NCBI GenBank assembly: GCA_034436755.1
Contig: DAOTVB010000152.1
Coordinates: forward strand, 1-64,000
Direction of reading: 5' to 3'
DNA from: CAKZQX01 sp034436755
GTDB taxonomy: Bacteria; Chloroflexota; Chloroflexia; Chloroflexales; Chloroflexaceae
Length of the DNA: 64,000 nt
The notes below the pieces were generated by a model. The model saw nothing but the letters and a program-made list of their open reading frames with translations. It ran no database searches and had not been told where the DNA came from. How positions within the stretch are numbered: position 1 is the first letter of the stretch; the number at the start of each line of letters is the position of its first letter. Of the stretch, positions 40,911-49,686 are shown piece after piece. The translations under genes were made by a program, and so were the position numbers.

Positions 40911-41996
40911 ATGCCCCGTATCATTGACGTTGTACAATTCCTCGACGAAACCGGAACCGAGATCGTTCATCGTGAGCCGCCCTTTGGTCCGGGGGATTTT
41001 CGCACCGGCTCACAGGTTATTGTCCGTGAGAGCCAGGTTGCGGTCTTTTTCCGCGAAGGCAAGTCGCTGGATGTCCTGGGGCCGGGGCGGCACACGCTGA
41101 CTACCGCAAATATTCCCATCCTGGCCGGGCTTGTCGGTCTGGCAACCAATGGTCAGACGCCCTTCCCCGCCGAGGTAATGTTTGTCAACCTGCGGCAGTT
41201 TCTTGATCAGAAATGGGGAACGCCGGAGCCGATTGTCTTCCGCGACCCGGATCTGGGGATGGCGCGACTGCGCTCCTTTGGAACGTATGCCTTCCAGGTG
41301 CGCGAGCCGTCGCTCCTGGTCAACACCATCGTCGGGCAGCAGGGCATTTTGACGACAGGTGAGTTGCAGGATTACCTGCGCGGCATGATCGTGCAACGCC
41401 TGACGGACCTGCTCGGCGAACAGGGTAAATCCCTGCTGGATCTGCCGGGCCTCTACAATGAGTTGAGTGCGGGCACGCGGGTGCAGCTTGCCGGCGACTT
41501 CGCGGCGCTGGGCCTCTCGCTGACGGCACTCTACATCAATGCGATTACCCCGACTGAGGAGACGGCCAAGGCAATTGACGAGCGCTCCTCAATGGGCGCG
41601 ATTGGTGATATGAATAGCTACATGCAGTTCAAGGCGGCGCGGGCATTGAGCGATGCCGCCAACAACCCCGGCAATGGCGAAGTCGGGACCGGGGTGGGCC
41701 TGGGTGCCGGCATTGGCATGGGCGCAACGATGGCCGGGTTGCTGGGCCAGGCATTCCAGCCAAACCAGCCGGCCGCCCCGGCGCAGCCGGCCCCGGCCCC
41801 CGCCCCGGCAGCCCCGGCCAACCCGGCTGCGGCAGCTCCGGCTGGTGCGCCCGGCGGCACAATCTCGCGCGAGCAGATTCAGCAGGCGATTGATAACCTC
41901 GACCTGCGCTTCTCAATGGGCGAAATTAGTGAAACTGCCTACAATCGACTGATGCAGAAGTGGCAGGACCGGCTTAAGGAGATGGGCGGGGCGTGA
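40911..41996 (+). CDS. SPFH-domain protein with C-terminal SHOCT-like region
   Basis: ATG 40911 follows GGAGG. The 361-residue product has an SPFH/band-7 domain over residues 25-230 (SQVIVRESQVAVFFREGKSL, DVLGPGRHTLTTANIPIL, VNLRQFLDQKWGTPEPIVFR, MARLRSFGTYAFQVREPSLL, LTALYINAITPTEETAKAID). This is followed by a glycine-rich hydrophobic stretch (GVGLGAGIGMGATMAGLLG), a Pro/Ala linker, and a 35-residue tail ISREQIQQAIDNLDLRFSMG, then EISETAYNRLMQKWQDRL, which resembles a SHOCT oligomerisation motif. It has no N-terminal membrane helix, as in YdjI-like proteins that rely on partners for membrane binding. Last gene of the operon. Confidence 0.87.
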   Translation: MPRIIDVVQFLDETGTEIVHREPPFGPGDFRTGSQVIVRESQVAVFFREGKSLDVLGPGRHTLTTANIPILAGLVGLATNGQTPFPAEVMFVNLRQFLDQKWGTPEPIVFRDPDLGMARLRSFGTYAFQVREPSLLVNTIVGQQGILTTGELQDYLRGMIVQRLTDLLGEQGKSLLDLPGLYNELSAGTRVQLAGDFAALGLSLTALYINAITPTEETAKAIDERSSMGAIGDMNSYMQFKAARALSDAANNPGNGEVGTGVGLGAGIGMGATMAGLLGQAFQPNQPAAPAQPAPAPAPAAPANPAAAAPAGAPGGTISREQIQQAIDNLDLRFSMGEISETAYNRLMQKWQDRLKEMGGA

Positions 41997-42273
41997 AGCG
42001 TGAAGCGTGAAGCGTGAAGCGTCAGCCGCGATAGATAAGCACCAGCGTAATCAATCGGGCGTGTGACGACCAGGAGACATATGGCGCAATTCTCAGTGTC
42101 CTCGGTGGTCTCTGTGGCAAAAAGTGCAGAGAGGTGAATTGTGATCGGTGGCAGCCGCGATAGGTCAGTACCAGTGCAGTCAATCGCGGCTGTTGCCACA
42201 GAGCCACCGGACACAACCTCGGTGTTCTCTGTGATCTCGGTGGCGATATGATCTCGGTGGCAAAAAATCGGCA
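41993..42273. repeat. Intergenic repeat block
   Basis: Starts with three to four tandem gtgaagc heptamers right at the SPFH stop, then two imperfect copies of cagccgcgatag ... accag-gc-gtaatcaatcg about 130 bases apart, and copies of ctcggtggtctctgtggca. No gene visible. Confidence 0.7.
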
Positions 42274-43149
42274 CTATGCCGCGTTCTGCACATGCTCCGC
42301 GAAGTGTTTGCCCCAATCCGGTTTGCGTCCATCAATGTCGGTGAAGCCATACTCGGCGGCCAGTCCCCACGAACTGAACACCCCCCCGGACTTATCGGCA
42401 ACATGCGGGTCGGCTGCCAGCGCCGCAATCGCGCGCCCAATGTAGAAGGGCGTCTCGGATGCGACAAAGTGTGGATCTTGCTTTGCGCCCTCCTGCCAGT
42501 TGTCCTCAGTTACGCCAAAGTGATCCAGCATGGCTTCGGAGCGCAAAAACCCGGGTGTCACCGCCAGCGCAGTGATGTTGTATTGCCGGAGTTCCTGCGC
42601 CATGGCGTAGGCCAGCCGGATAACCGAGGTTTTGGCGAGATCATAGAAGAGGTTGTCACGGTAGGTCAGCGTATCGCCATCGGTAATCTCGACAATCAGC
42701 CCGCGCTGATGTTCCAGCATCAACGGCACACCATACCGGCTGGTGATAATGTGGGAGTGGACGCCCCGCTGCTGCATCAGTAAGCCCGGCTCAATCGCCA
42801 GTTCCCAGAAAGGTTTGCCCCAGTCGGTCAACGCATCGCCGCCCCAGACATCATTGACCAGAATATCCAGTTGCCCCTGTTCCGCCCTGACCCGTGCAAA
42901 CAGCGCCTCAACCTGTGCCGCAACCGTGTGATCAACCTGCACCGGGAGGCCCACCCCACCGTAGGCCGTGACCATCTCCGCCGTTTCCTCGATGGTTTCG
43001 GGACGATTTCCCGTGGCAGGTTTGCCCCGCACGCTGCGTCCTGTGCAATAGACCGTTACACCCGCCGCGCCGAGCATACAGGCGATGCCGCGCCCGGCCC
43101 CCCGCGTTGCCCCGGCGACAACCGCGATCTTCCCCGTGAGTGGTTGCAT
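42274..43149 (-). CDS. Short-chain dehydrogenase/reductase
   Basis: ATG 43149 (MQPLTGKIAVVAGATRGAG) follows GGGAGCAGAACG; a longer frame adds 16 residues. The 291-residue product has the cofactor motif AGATRGAGRGIA, CTGRSVRGKPATGNRPETIE (an Arg-rich loop favouring NADP), DILVNDVWGGDALT in place of the usual NNAG, and YDLAKTSVIRLAYAMA containing YxxxK. The usual catalytic Ser position reads EITDGDTLTY, so it is atypical. The C-terminus has AGRAIAALAADP-like spacing (YIGRAIAALAADPHVADKSG). Substrate unknown. Members of this type are annotated only as SDR oxidoreductases. Confidence 0.85.
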   Translation of the reverse strand: MQPLTGKIAVVAGATRGAGRGIACMLGAAGVTVYCTGRSVRGKPATGNRPETIEETAEMVTAYGGVGLPVQVDHTVAAQVEALFARVRAEQGQLDILVNDVWGGDALTDWGKPFWELAIEPGLLMQQRGVHSHIITSRYGVPLMLEHQRGLIVEITDGDTLTYRDNLFYDLAKTSVIRLAYAMAQELRQYNITALAVTPGFLRSEAMLDHFGVTEDNWQEGAKQDPHFVASETPFYIGRAIAALAADPHVADKSGGVFSSWGLAAEYGFTDIDGRKPDWGKHFAEHVQNAA

Positions 43150-43198
43150 TCGTTCTGCTCCCTTCCTGAAACGATGAAACCCACAAGGGAAGAGCATA

Positions 43199-43816
43199 TC
43201 ACACGGATGTGACAGGTACGGTCACAAACTGCCCGATAATCGCCTGCAGCACCGCCAGGATCGTCCCGACCTCATTGATGTAGTAGCGCTCGGTATCAAG
43301 TTCCAGGGTGGTCTGGTTAAGGCGTAAGAATTGCCATGCCTCACCCGTCGTAACGCAGCCATAGACGGTTTCGATGCCGGTCCCCTCCTGCTGATTGAGC
43401 CGCTGTGCGCCAAGCATCTGCGCCGCACACTGTCCCAGACCGCTCTCGATATCGTTCTTCTTGGCCTCGACAATACAAATGACGGGTGCCTGCATAACCG
43501 GCAGTGGGGCAGTAGCGGTGAGGATAAAGTCGCACTCGCCGGTTAAGCCGCTGGTCGCATCAACATCGAGCCGCTGTCCCGAATAGATGGCGACGCGGTT
43601 CTGGCTAAGTTCCCGGCTGGTGAGGAGGATGGGCACAATAATAAATTCGGAGCGGGCTTTCTCGCTGACCAGCGCCAGCGGCATACCTCGATCAAGCGTT
43701 TCCTGGAGCCACGCCGAGATTGGCACCGGGGTTGGTCGGCCCATCAGTGTAGTCTGGGCCAGCGTCAGGCCGAAGGTTTTGCGTAACTGGTCCAGGGAAA
43801 AGTCGGTGTAGGCCAT
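43199..43816 (-). CDS. Hypothetical protein with PD-(D/E)XK nuclease-like motif
   Basis: The 205-residue product starts at ATG 43816 (MAYTDFSLDQLRKTFGL). The central segment GECDFILTATAPLPVMQAPV followed by ICIVEAKKNDIESGLGQCAA fits the D-x(n)-E-x-K pattern of PD-(D/E)XK nucleases, with D of ECDF and E, K of VEAKK; the following Q of GLGQCAAQML is the common helix Gln. It lacks any recognisable DNA-binding or methylase partner. Similar proteins are frequent orphan genes in cyanobacteria and Chloroflexota; a nuclease activity is possible but unproven. It ends 49 bases before the SDR start and could be cotranscribed with it. Confidence 0.7.
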   Translation of the reverse strand: MAYTDFSLDQLRKTFGLTLAQTTLMGRPTPVPISAWLQETLDRGMPLALVSEKARSEFIIVPILLTSRELSQNRVAIYSGQRLDVDATSGLTGECDFILTATAPLPVMQAPVICIVEAKKNDIESGLGQCAAQMLGAQRLNQQEGTGIETVYGCVTTGEAWQFLRLNQTTLELDTERYYINEVGTILAVLQAIIGQFVTVPVTSV

Positions 43817-43944
43817 GGTATACCTCTTCCTTCACTGGGTGTCTCATTCCACCAGTTATGCGCGCCGCTGCCGGCGGGTAGATGAAACCTCCACCGGGAG
43901 TGCGTTCCTATTGCGTATGTCCAATTATTGCCTGGCCGGATGTA

Positions 43945-44670
43945 TCACCGTTGTGATCGTATCCATGACGGATGCCCTTCGGCATACAGCAAATTCAAGC
44001 GCAGGGTCGTTGAAGTAGCTCGGGCAAAATAGCCTAACCAGAAGAGAATACCAAAGAACTTCAGGCTGTCCTCGGCAAAGGTTTCCAGTTCGCTGAAAGG
44101 GAACAGAAACTCGACCGCCATACCTGAGCCCATAAACATAAACGCAAGAAACAGCAACAGATAGTCTGTCTCAAGAATATATGTACGAAAATAGAATAGA
44201 AACCCACTGACTAACAGCAGGTACACCAGATAAATTCCCCGTTCCGGAAACTGCAAATACAGGGGAAAGAACGCCTCATGCAACAAAAATGCATCATCCA
44301 GCGCTAACATGCTGGAGATCAGCCCGGACGCGAGAAAAAACCGGGCATCATATTGATGGCGTGGACTACGTACCAGAATGGCTGCACCAAAGAAGCATAT
44401 CCCGGCCGTAGCCGACCAGAGAGCAATACCCAGCGACGAGAGTGCCCCGATATAAAAGGCGGTTTCGGTAATGGCGGCGGGGTCGCGGGTGAAATAGGAG
44501 AGCGGTACTTCAAACTGCCGGCTCAGGAGAGACACGCCAGTGACTGCCAGCGAGCCAATGGTGAGGCATAGGATCAGAATAAGCTGTGTTTGTGCAAATT
44601 GTGCCTTGAGGGGTCGTTGCTGGAAGACCTGTCTGATTCGGGTTAGCAGATTGTTAAACATCATCATCAC
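43945..44670 (-). CDS. Six-helix membrane protein of unknown function
   Basis: The 241-residue product has six hydrophobic helices (starting LILILCLTIGSLAVTGVSLL) and a conserved-looking motif SSMLALDDAFLLHEAFFPLY between helices 3 and 4, with two Asp and a His that might bind metal. The N-terminus is MMMMFNN; any of the first Met codons could start. I do not recognise the family. The upstream 450 bases contain a palindromic repeat. Confidence 0.6.
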   Translation of the reverse strand: MMMMFNNLLTRIRQVFQQRPLKAQFAQTQLILILCLTIGSLAVTGVSLLSRQFEVPLSYFTRDPAAITETAFYIGALSSLGIALWSATAGICFFGAAILVRSPRHQYDARFFLASGLISSMLALDDAFLLHEAFFPLYLQFPERGIYLVYLLLVSGFLFYFRTYILETDYLLLFLAFMFMGSGMAVEFLFPFSELETFAEDSLKFFGILFWLGYFARATSTTLRLNLLYAEGHPSWIRSQR

Positions 44671-44844
44671 CGTACAAAAGAATCATAGCGTTAACTGGCG
44701 TGCCAACGCGGGTAAAAAGCATTTCTGTACTCTGCTGCACGCCCTGGTTTAATCATATTCAGGCGGCTGTGCATAGGTTCGTCTATGATGAGCGGTATAA
44801 ACCCCCTATACAGACTATCCGACTAAGATATTATTATATTGTTA

Positions 44845-45039
44845 CACGAGTTACGCGGTGCGCGTTCAAATCAGGCATTTGCCTGTATGAACAGCCCGAT
44901 TCGCCTGCGGCAGCATGGTGCTTTTTTGTCTTTTCACAAAAGATTTGCACGGAGTGCAAATCTTTTGTGAAAAAGACTGGAATCTTCGGCCCTGCCGGAG
45001 GCGACATTCCCTTCCGGGTCAGTGACCGCGTAACTCGTG
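44845..45039. repeat. Palindromic MITE-like element, copy 5 (best preserved ends)
   Basis: Terminal inverted repeats cacgagttacgcggt and accgcgtaactcgtg are perfect over 15 bases. Inner arms gattcgcctgcggcag and ctgccggaggcgacatt pair imperfectly; the centre is a long hairpin cacaaaagatttgcac / gtgcaaatcttttgtg. Total 195 bases, non-coding, in the 452-base gap before pckG. Confidence 0.9.
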
Positions 45040-45122
45040 ATTGTTATAAAATGGTTGTGGCGAGGACGCATGTCCCCGCCGCAACCCATTTATCCCGTTA
45101 TTCGCTTGTAGCGATGGAACTA

Positions 45123-46964
45123 CTAGGCACGTTCAGGCGCGAGACCCCAGTGCTCCGGTGAACGCCATAGGCCGGACAGGAGCATTTCACGGATGAAGAT
45201 CATCTCCTTGGGCAGCTTGTCGTACAACTTGAGGAACAGCTCCTCGTGCGAGAGCGCTTCCTTGATCCAGATATCCCGGTCAACCGCCATCAGTTCCTGG
45301 AAGCGTTGCGGTGTAAAGTCCAGCCCGCGCCAGTCGAGATCCTCGTAGCGTGGCACCCAGCCGAGGGGACTCTCGATACTGACGGCCTTACCCCGGGCGC
45401 GCTCAACGACCCATTTGAGCACACGCATATTTTCGCCAAAGCCCGGCCAGATGAACTTGCCGTTCTCATCCTTGCGGAACCAGTTGACGCCGAAGATACG
45501 CGGCGGATTCGGAATATTGCGGCCAAACTGCAGCCAGTGGTTGAAGTAGTCGGCCATGTGATAGCCACAGAAGGGCAGCATAGCGAACGGATCACGGCGC
45601 ACCTCGCCGAGTCCACCGGCTGCTGCGGCCGTCTTCTCGGACCCCATTGTGGCCGCCATGTAGACGCCATAGTTCCAGTTGAAGGCCTGATAGACCAGCG
45701 GCACCACACTGCTGCGCCGACCACCAAAGATAAAGGCGCTGATGGGCACACCCTGCGGGTTCTCCCACTGCGCATCAATGGTGGGGCACTGCCCGGCCGG
45801 CGCGGTGAAGCGGGCATTCGGATGCGACGAGACCCTGCCGCTGTCCGGCGTCCAGGGCTGACCTTGCCAGTCGGTCAACTCGGGTGGCGGGGTCTTGGTC
45901 ATACCCTCCCACCAGACATCGCCATCGGGCGTCAGGGCAACGTTGGTGAAGATCGAGTTCTTGCTGGCAGCGTACATCGCGTTCGGGTTCGAATCCATCG
46001 AGGTACCCGGCGCGACGCCGAAGAAGCCATACTCCGGGTTGATCGCGTAGAGCTTGCCATCCTCGCCCGGCTTGATCCAGGCAATATCGTCACCCACCGT
46101 GGTGACTCTCCAGCCCTCCTGCTGAAAGGGTTCCGGTGGAATAAGCATGGCAAAGTTGGTCTTCCCGCAGGCGCTGGGGAAAGCGGCGGCCACATAGGTG
46201 TGATCGCCATCCGGCGACTCAACCCCCAGGATGAGCATATGCTCGGCCAGCCAGCCTTCGTCGCGGGCCAGGTTGGAGGCGATCCGCAGGGCAAAGCACT
46301 TCTTACCCAGTAGCGCGTTCCCACCATAACCGCTCCCAAACGACCAGATCGAGCGCTCTTCGGGGAAGTGAACGATATACTTGGTATCGTTGCAGGGCCA
46401 GGGCACATCCTTCTCGCCCGGTTCCAGCGGCTTACCCACCGAGTGCAGGCAGGGAACAAAGTCGCCATTCGTGCCCAGCACATCGTAGATCGCTTTACCC
46501 ATACGGGTCATAATCCGCATATTTGCGACAACATAGGGCGAGTCGGTCAACTCGATACCGATATGCGAAATATGCGAGCCGATTGGCCCCATGCTGAAGG
46601 GAATAACATACATCGTGCGACCACGCATCGACCCGTTGAACAGGCCGCGCAGCTTCTCCTTCATCTCCTTGGGATTTTCCCAGTTATTGGTGGGGCCGGC
46701 ATCATTCTTACTCATACTACAGATGAAGGTACGGTCTTCTACACGCGCCACGTCACTGGGGTCAGAGCGGACGAGATAGCTGTTCGGGCGCTTTTCTTCA
46801 TTCAGCTTGATGGCCGTTCCTCCTTTAACCATCAACTGACACATCTCGTCATATTCGCTCTCTGAGCCATCGCACCAACGCACACTGTCCGGCTTGCAAA
46901 GCTCCACCATCTCCTGCACCCAGCTCTTCAGTTCCTTGTTTTTGACATAGGATGGGATTTCCAT
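45123..46964 (-). CDS. pckG: Phosphoenolpyruvate carboxykinase (GTP)
   Basis: The 613-residue product is a full-length GTP-dependent PEPCK. Visible motifs: VRWCDGSESEYDEMCQLMV, the P-loop with the reactive Cys, FPSACGKTNFAMLIP, metal-site regions WRVTTVGDDIAWIKPGEDGK and GVAPGTSMDSNPNAMYAASK, ISAFIFGGRRSSVVPLV, and the guanine-pocket region FGVNWFRKDENGKFIWPGFG. It interconverts oxaloacetate and PEP, feeding gluconeogenesis or anaplerosis in a mixotroph that may fix carbon by the 3-hydroxypropionate cycle. It is monocistronic: repeats lie downstream and 547 bases of non-coding DNA upstream. Confidence 0.97.
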   Translation of the reverse strand: MEIPSYVKNKELKSWVQEMVELCKPDSVRWCDGSESEYDEMCQLMVKGGTAIKLNEEKRPNSYLVRSDPSDVARVEDRTFICSMSKNDAGPTNNWENPKEMKEKLRGLFNGSMRGRTMYVIPFSMGPIGSHISHIGIELTDSPYVVANMRIMTRMGKAIYDVLGTNGDFVPCLHSVGKPLEPGEKDVPWPCNDTKYIVHFPEERSIWSFGSGYGGNALLGKKCFALRIASNLARDEGWLAEHMLILGVESPDGDHTYVAAAFPSACGKTNFAMLIPPEPFQQEGWRVTTVGDDIAWIKPGEDGKLYAINPEYGFFGVAPGTSMDSNPNAMYAASKNSIFTNVALTPDGDVWWEGMTKTPPPELTDWQGQPWTPDSGRVSSHPNARFTAPAGQCPTIDAQWENPQGVPISAFIFGGRRSSVVPLVYQAFNWNYGVYMAATMGSEKTAAAAGGLGEVRRDPFAMLPFCGYHMADYFNHWLQFGRNIPNPPRIFGVNWFRKDENGKFIWPGFGENMRVLKWVVERARGKAVSIESPLGWVPRYEDLDWRGLDFTPQRFQELMAVDRDIWIKEALSHEELFLKLYDKLPKEMIFIREMLLSGLWRSPEHWGLAPERA

Positions 46965-47511
46965 GGTGTCTCTCTACCTCTCTTGTGGTATACGTCCTCG
47001 TATTGTGACGGGACCAATTCTTTCCGGTCATACAGCGCTACGGCGATATAGTGTGTTCGCCATAGCAACGAACAGAACAACGCAGATAGGCTGGATCTAT
47101 CCGGTTGGTGATAAAGGGTGTAGCATCATAGCCCGGTTGCAGGCGCGCCCAGGGGTAAAGCTCGGACCATAACAGGTATTTCCTCAACAACCTGGCGCAA
47201 TGCTGTTAAGGAGATATCTGTGTATAGTGGCAAGGAACTACGAGCCATGTGGCAGGTGTCGGACACCAGACTCCGGCTAAACGTCGCTAATCCTGGTTTT
47301 ACATAGCGTGTACCCTCTTCGCTACACATGCTACAAAACCCACAGTTTTGTCAAAAGAGTGTGCGACCAGCCCGGGATCGGGGCTGTCACCGACACATCT
47401 GCTGGTATGCGAGTTCTCTTGCCATACACTCTTGTGAATATGTAGATGATACCACAAGATCAAGAGTTTTTAAAGGTTACCGTGGTAGAGTCGCACGCCG
47501 GGGATGCACAG
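46965..47511. other. Intergenic region, no gene seen
   Basis: No credible coding frame on either strand. It should include the pckG promoter on its left side; no consensus pair was found. The right end adjoins the transposase fragment at 47590. Confidence 0.6.
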
Positions 47512-47589
47512 CTATTGTAACACTATGTTAGTAATCGTCAAATTGACCGGCTCACACCTCTCCATAACAAGCACCTGATCCTTATACAT

Positions 47590-47815
47590 ACCAGTGGCAT
47601 GAAGCGGTACGACCTGCCCGCTGGCACAGCCCGGAGGACAGCGGTAGACGCGGCAGCGCCAGTGCAGGATCCCCAGCAGTGTGGTAATCTGGCGCGGGTG
47701 ACGAGCGGTGCTCTGCCACCATTGTCTACACTGCGGACAGGTGTCGGGAGATGCGTGTTGGGCTGTGCGTCGGGCGACTTCGTGTTCGAGCAGGCGATAC
47801 GCCAGGTTGTACCTT
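47590..47815 (-). pseudogene. Transposase N-terminal fragment, ISKra4-like
   Basis: Within a longer minus-strand frame (47512-48060), only the part YNLAYRLLEHEVARRTAQ ... DTCPQCRQWWQ ... RQITTLLGILHWRCRVYRCP ... GCASGQVVPLHA looks like a protein: the zinc-binding CPxC and CxxxC pairs and the phrase R-x-I-x-T-LLG match the N-terminal region of ISKra4-family transposases. The catalytic domain is absent; after PLHA the frame runs into unrelated sequence. The upstream part of the frame comes from a palindromic repeat. A dead remnant. Confidence 0.55.
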
Positions 47816-47903
47816 GTGCAACATTTTTTTGTATAAAAAGATTGTTTCTTCCGTCTTGTCGGAGACGAAATTCTCTTTTGGGTGAGCAACCGCGTAGTTC
47901 GTT
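47816..47903. repeat. Palindromic MITE-like element, copy 6 (right half only)
   Basis: Reads gattgtttcttccgtcttgt, then cggagacgaaattctctttt and gggtgagcaaccgcgtagtt: the right arm and right end of the family (compare 45000-45039). The left half is replaced by the transposase fragment. Confidence 0.6.
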
Positions 47904-47932
47904 TGTCTGATAGATACGCCCCTGTCACGGCA

Positions 47933-49462
47933 TTATGGCAATAATTGTGGTACTGCTTCCCACTGCCTCGCTGCGGGGTTGAAACTCCAGCCCGGTCGTT
48001 CCCGCAAGCAATCCGGCCATTGCTCATGAAAGCGCCGTCCTCCCGGATCATACAAACCAATCAGAACTGAAGTTGGTAGTTCCTTGCAACTGGTTAGTCT
48101 GGCATGTCCCCTTAAGGTGCCATCATGCTCTAAACGCCAGAGACTCATGGTACCATCGGGCAGTGGAAGCAGGCCAAACACCGGAATATCCTCCTGGTAT
48201 GGTTGGTAGAAATTCCACAAGACAAACTTATACGACCGATCCAGAAGCAAAATAGTATTACTGGGAACCTGTTCATCCCACACACTGAAGGCGATTTGGC
48301 TATAGCCTTTGATCCAACGGGTTTCATAAGCCCAGAGCGACCCGGCATTGAGGGCGAAAAGTACCCCCATTATACACCAGGCAGTCCGTCGGCGAAATGC
48401 GGACCAGCCAATGGCGACACCGATCAAGAGCCAGGCGATACTACCAAGAAATGGACGTGGAGCCCAGAATTGCTTCTGAAGCACCCCAAGCATCGCGGCA
48501 CTGAGGAGCGGTGGCAGGAACCCGAAGGTAATCACAAGCCAGGCAGCCTGGCCCGATTTGTCAGCAATTCCCCGTCGCCACCAACCAATGAGCGCTCCTA
48601 CTATGATTACCAGCGCCAGAATTGACCATATGCTGAAAGGTATGCGGCTCCAGGGTTCTAGCGAAAGCGCTTCGCCATTAAGAAATTGCTCCCGCACAGG
48701 GGAAAATCCGAACAGACCCAGAAGCCACAACTTGAGTGGATCAACCAGCGTAGGTACCCACACCCCCCCAGTTCCTTGTCTTATTACCGTAAGCAACAGG
48801 AATAGAAGTGGCACAGTCAGTGGTGCCACGATAATAAACTGTGCCAGCAGCCAGCCGCGCAACCTATGCCAGGAACGCTGTTGTAGCAGTAGAAGCGCGC
48901 TGCCCACTGCGCCTACTGCCCAGAGAAGCAAACCATAGAACTGTGTGTGAATCGCTGCGGCCGTCGTCAGCGCCCAGCCGACCCAGTAGGGCCAGTGCTG
49001 CTGTTTGATGGCATGGAGTAAGAGCCAGGGCGACAGGAGCCAGAGCAGTTCAAGCAGCGTATACATCCGCGCTTCCTGGGCATAGTAAAGTTGTAACGAA
49101 GACCAGGCTAACAACCAACCTGTCAAGATTGCGGCGCGAAGCCCCACCAACTGCCGGGTTATATCGATTGCCAGGCCGAGAGCCAGTGTAGAGCAGAGGG
49201 CTGAGAAAAACCGTAGGGTCCAGGCATTCAACGGTAAAGTGGTTAAGGAAAGCTTGAGGAAGGCATAGTAGAGTAACGGGTGAACATCCTGGAGCCCCAG
49301 GTTAAACATACGCTGCCAGGAGTACGCAACCAGATCGGCACTGAAGGCTTCGTCCAGGAAAAGCCCCTGGTGGTCCAGATTGTAAAAACGTAGGAATAGC
49401 CCAAAAAGGAACGGCAGCAGGAGAGGAAAATATTTGCGGGCGGTAGATATTTCAATCATCAA
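47933..49462 (-). CDS. GT39-like membrane glycosyltransferase
   Basis: The 509-residue product has about 10-12 helices and the family features of polyprenyl-phosphate-sugar-dependent transferases (ArnT/PMT type): an acidic motif in the first external loop, DHQGLFLDEAFSADLVAYSW, GLQDVHPLLYYAFLKLS, and WSSLQLYYAQEARMYTLLEL in the second. A C-terminal extracytoplasmic domain (about 385-509) contains LWRLEHDGTLRG and several cysteines. Such proteins move a sugar from a lipid carrier to a protein or lipid acceptor outside the membrane. Acceptor unknown. The gene stands alone, flanked by mobile-element debris on both sides. Confidence 0.85.
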   Translation of the reverse strand: MMIEISTARKYFPLLLPFLFGLFLRFYNLDHQGLFLDEAFSADLVAYSWQRMFNLGLQDVHPLLYYAFLKLSLTTLPLNAWTLRFFSALCSTLALGLAIDITRQLVGLRAAILTGWLLAWSSLQLYYAQEARMYTLLELLWLLSPWLLLHAIKQQHWPYWVGWALTTAAAIHTQFYGLLLWAVGAVGSALLLLQQRSWHRLRGWLLAQFIIVAPLTVPLLFLLLTVIRQGTGGVWVPTLVDPLKLWLLGLFGFSPVREQFLNGEALSLEPWSRIPFSIWSILALVIIVGALIGWWRRGIADKSGQAAWLVITFGFLPPLLSAAMLGVLQKQFWAPRPFLGSIAWLLIGVAIGWSAFRRRTAWCIMGVLFALNAGSLWAYETRWIKGYSQIAFSVWDEQVPSNTILLLDRSYKFVLWNFYQPYQEDIPVFGLLPLPDGTMSLWRLEHDGTLRGHARLTSCKELPTSVLIGLYDPGGRRFHEQWPDCLRERPGWSFNPAARQWEAVPQLLP

Positions 49463-49686
49463 TAGCCTCGTGGCAGGGTAAGTCTACCAGATGAAAGAGT
49501 CGTCCATGTAGGTATATCCATACGCGCTGCCACTATACTGCCTGATACAACAACCGTCAAACAGATAAGCGGTGAACGCTATCAGTATGGAGGATCAAAG
49601 ACATAGAGCGATAAATGAAATGAGTTACGTGGTCACTGACCCGAAAGCATATTTTGCCTCTGGCAGGACCGAAGAAACGATCTTTT

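Noticed and set aside
45246..46313. Plus-strand frame of 355 codons opposite pckG
   Set aside because: Lies entirely within the PEPCK gene and has no recognisable motif; composition is that of a shadow frame.
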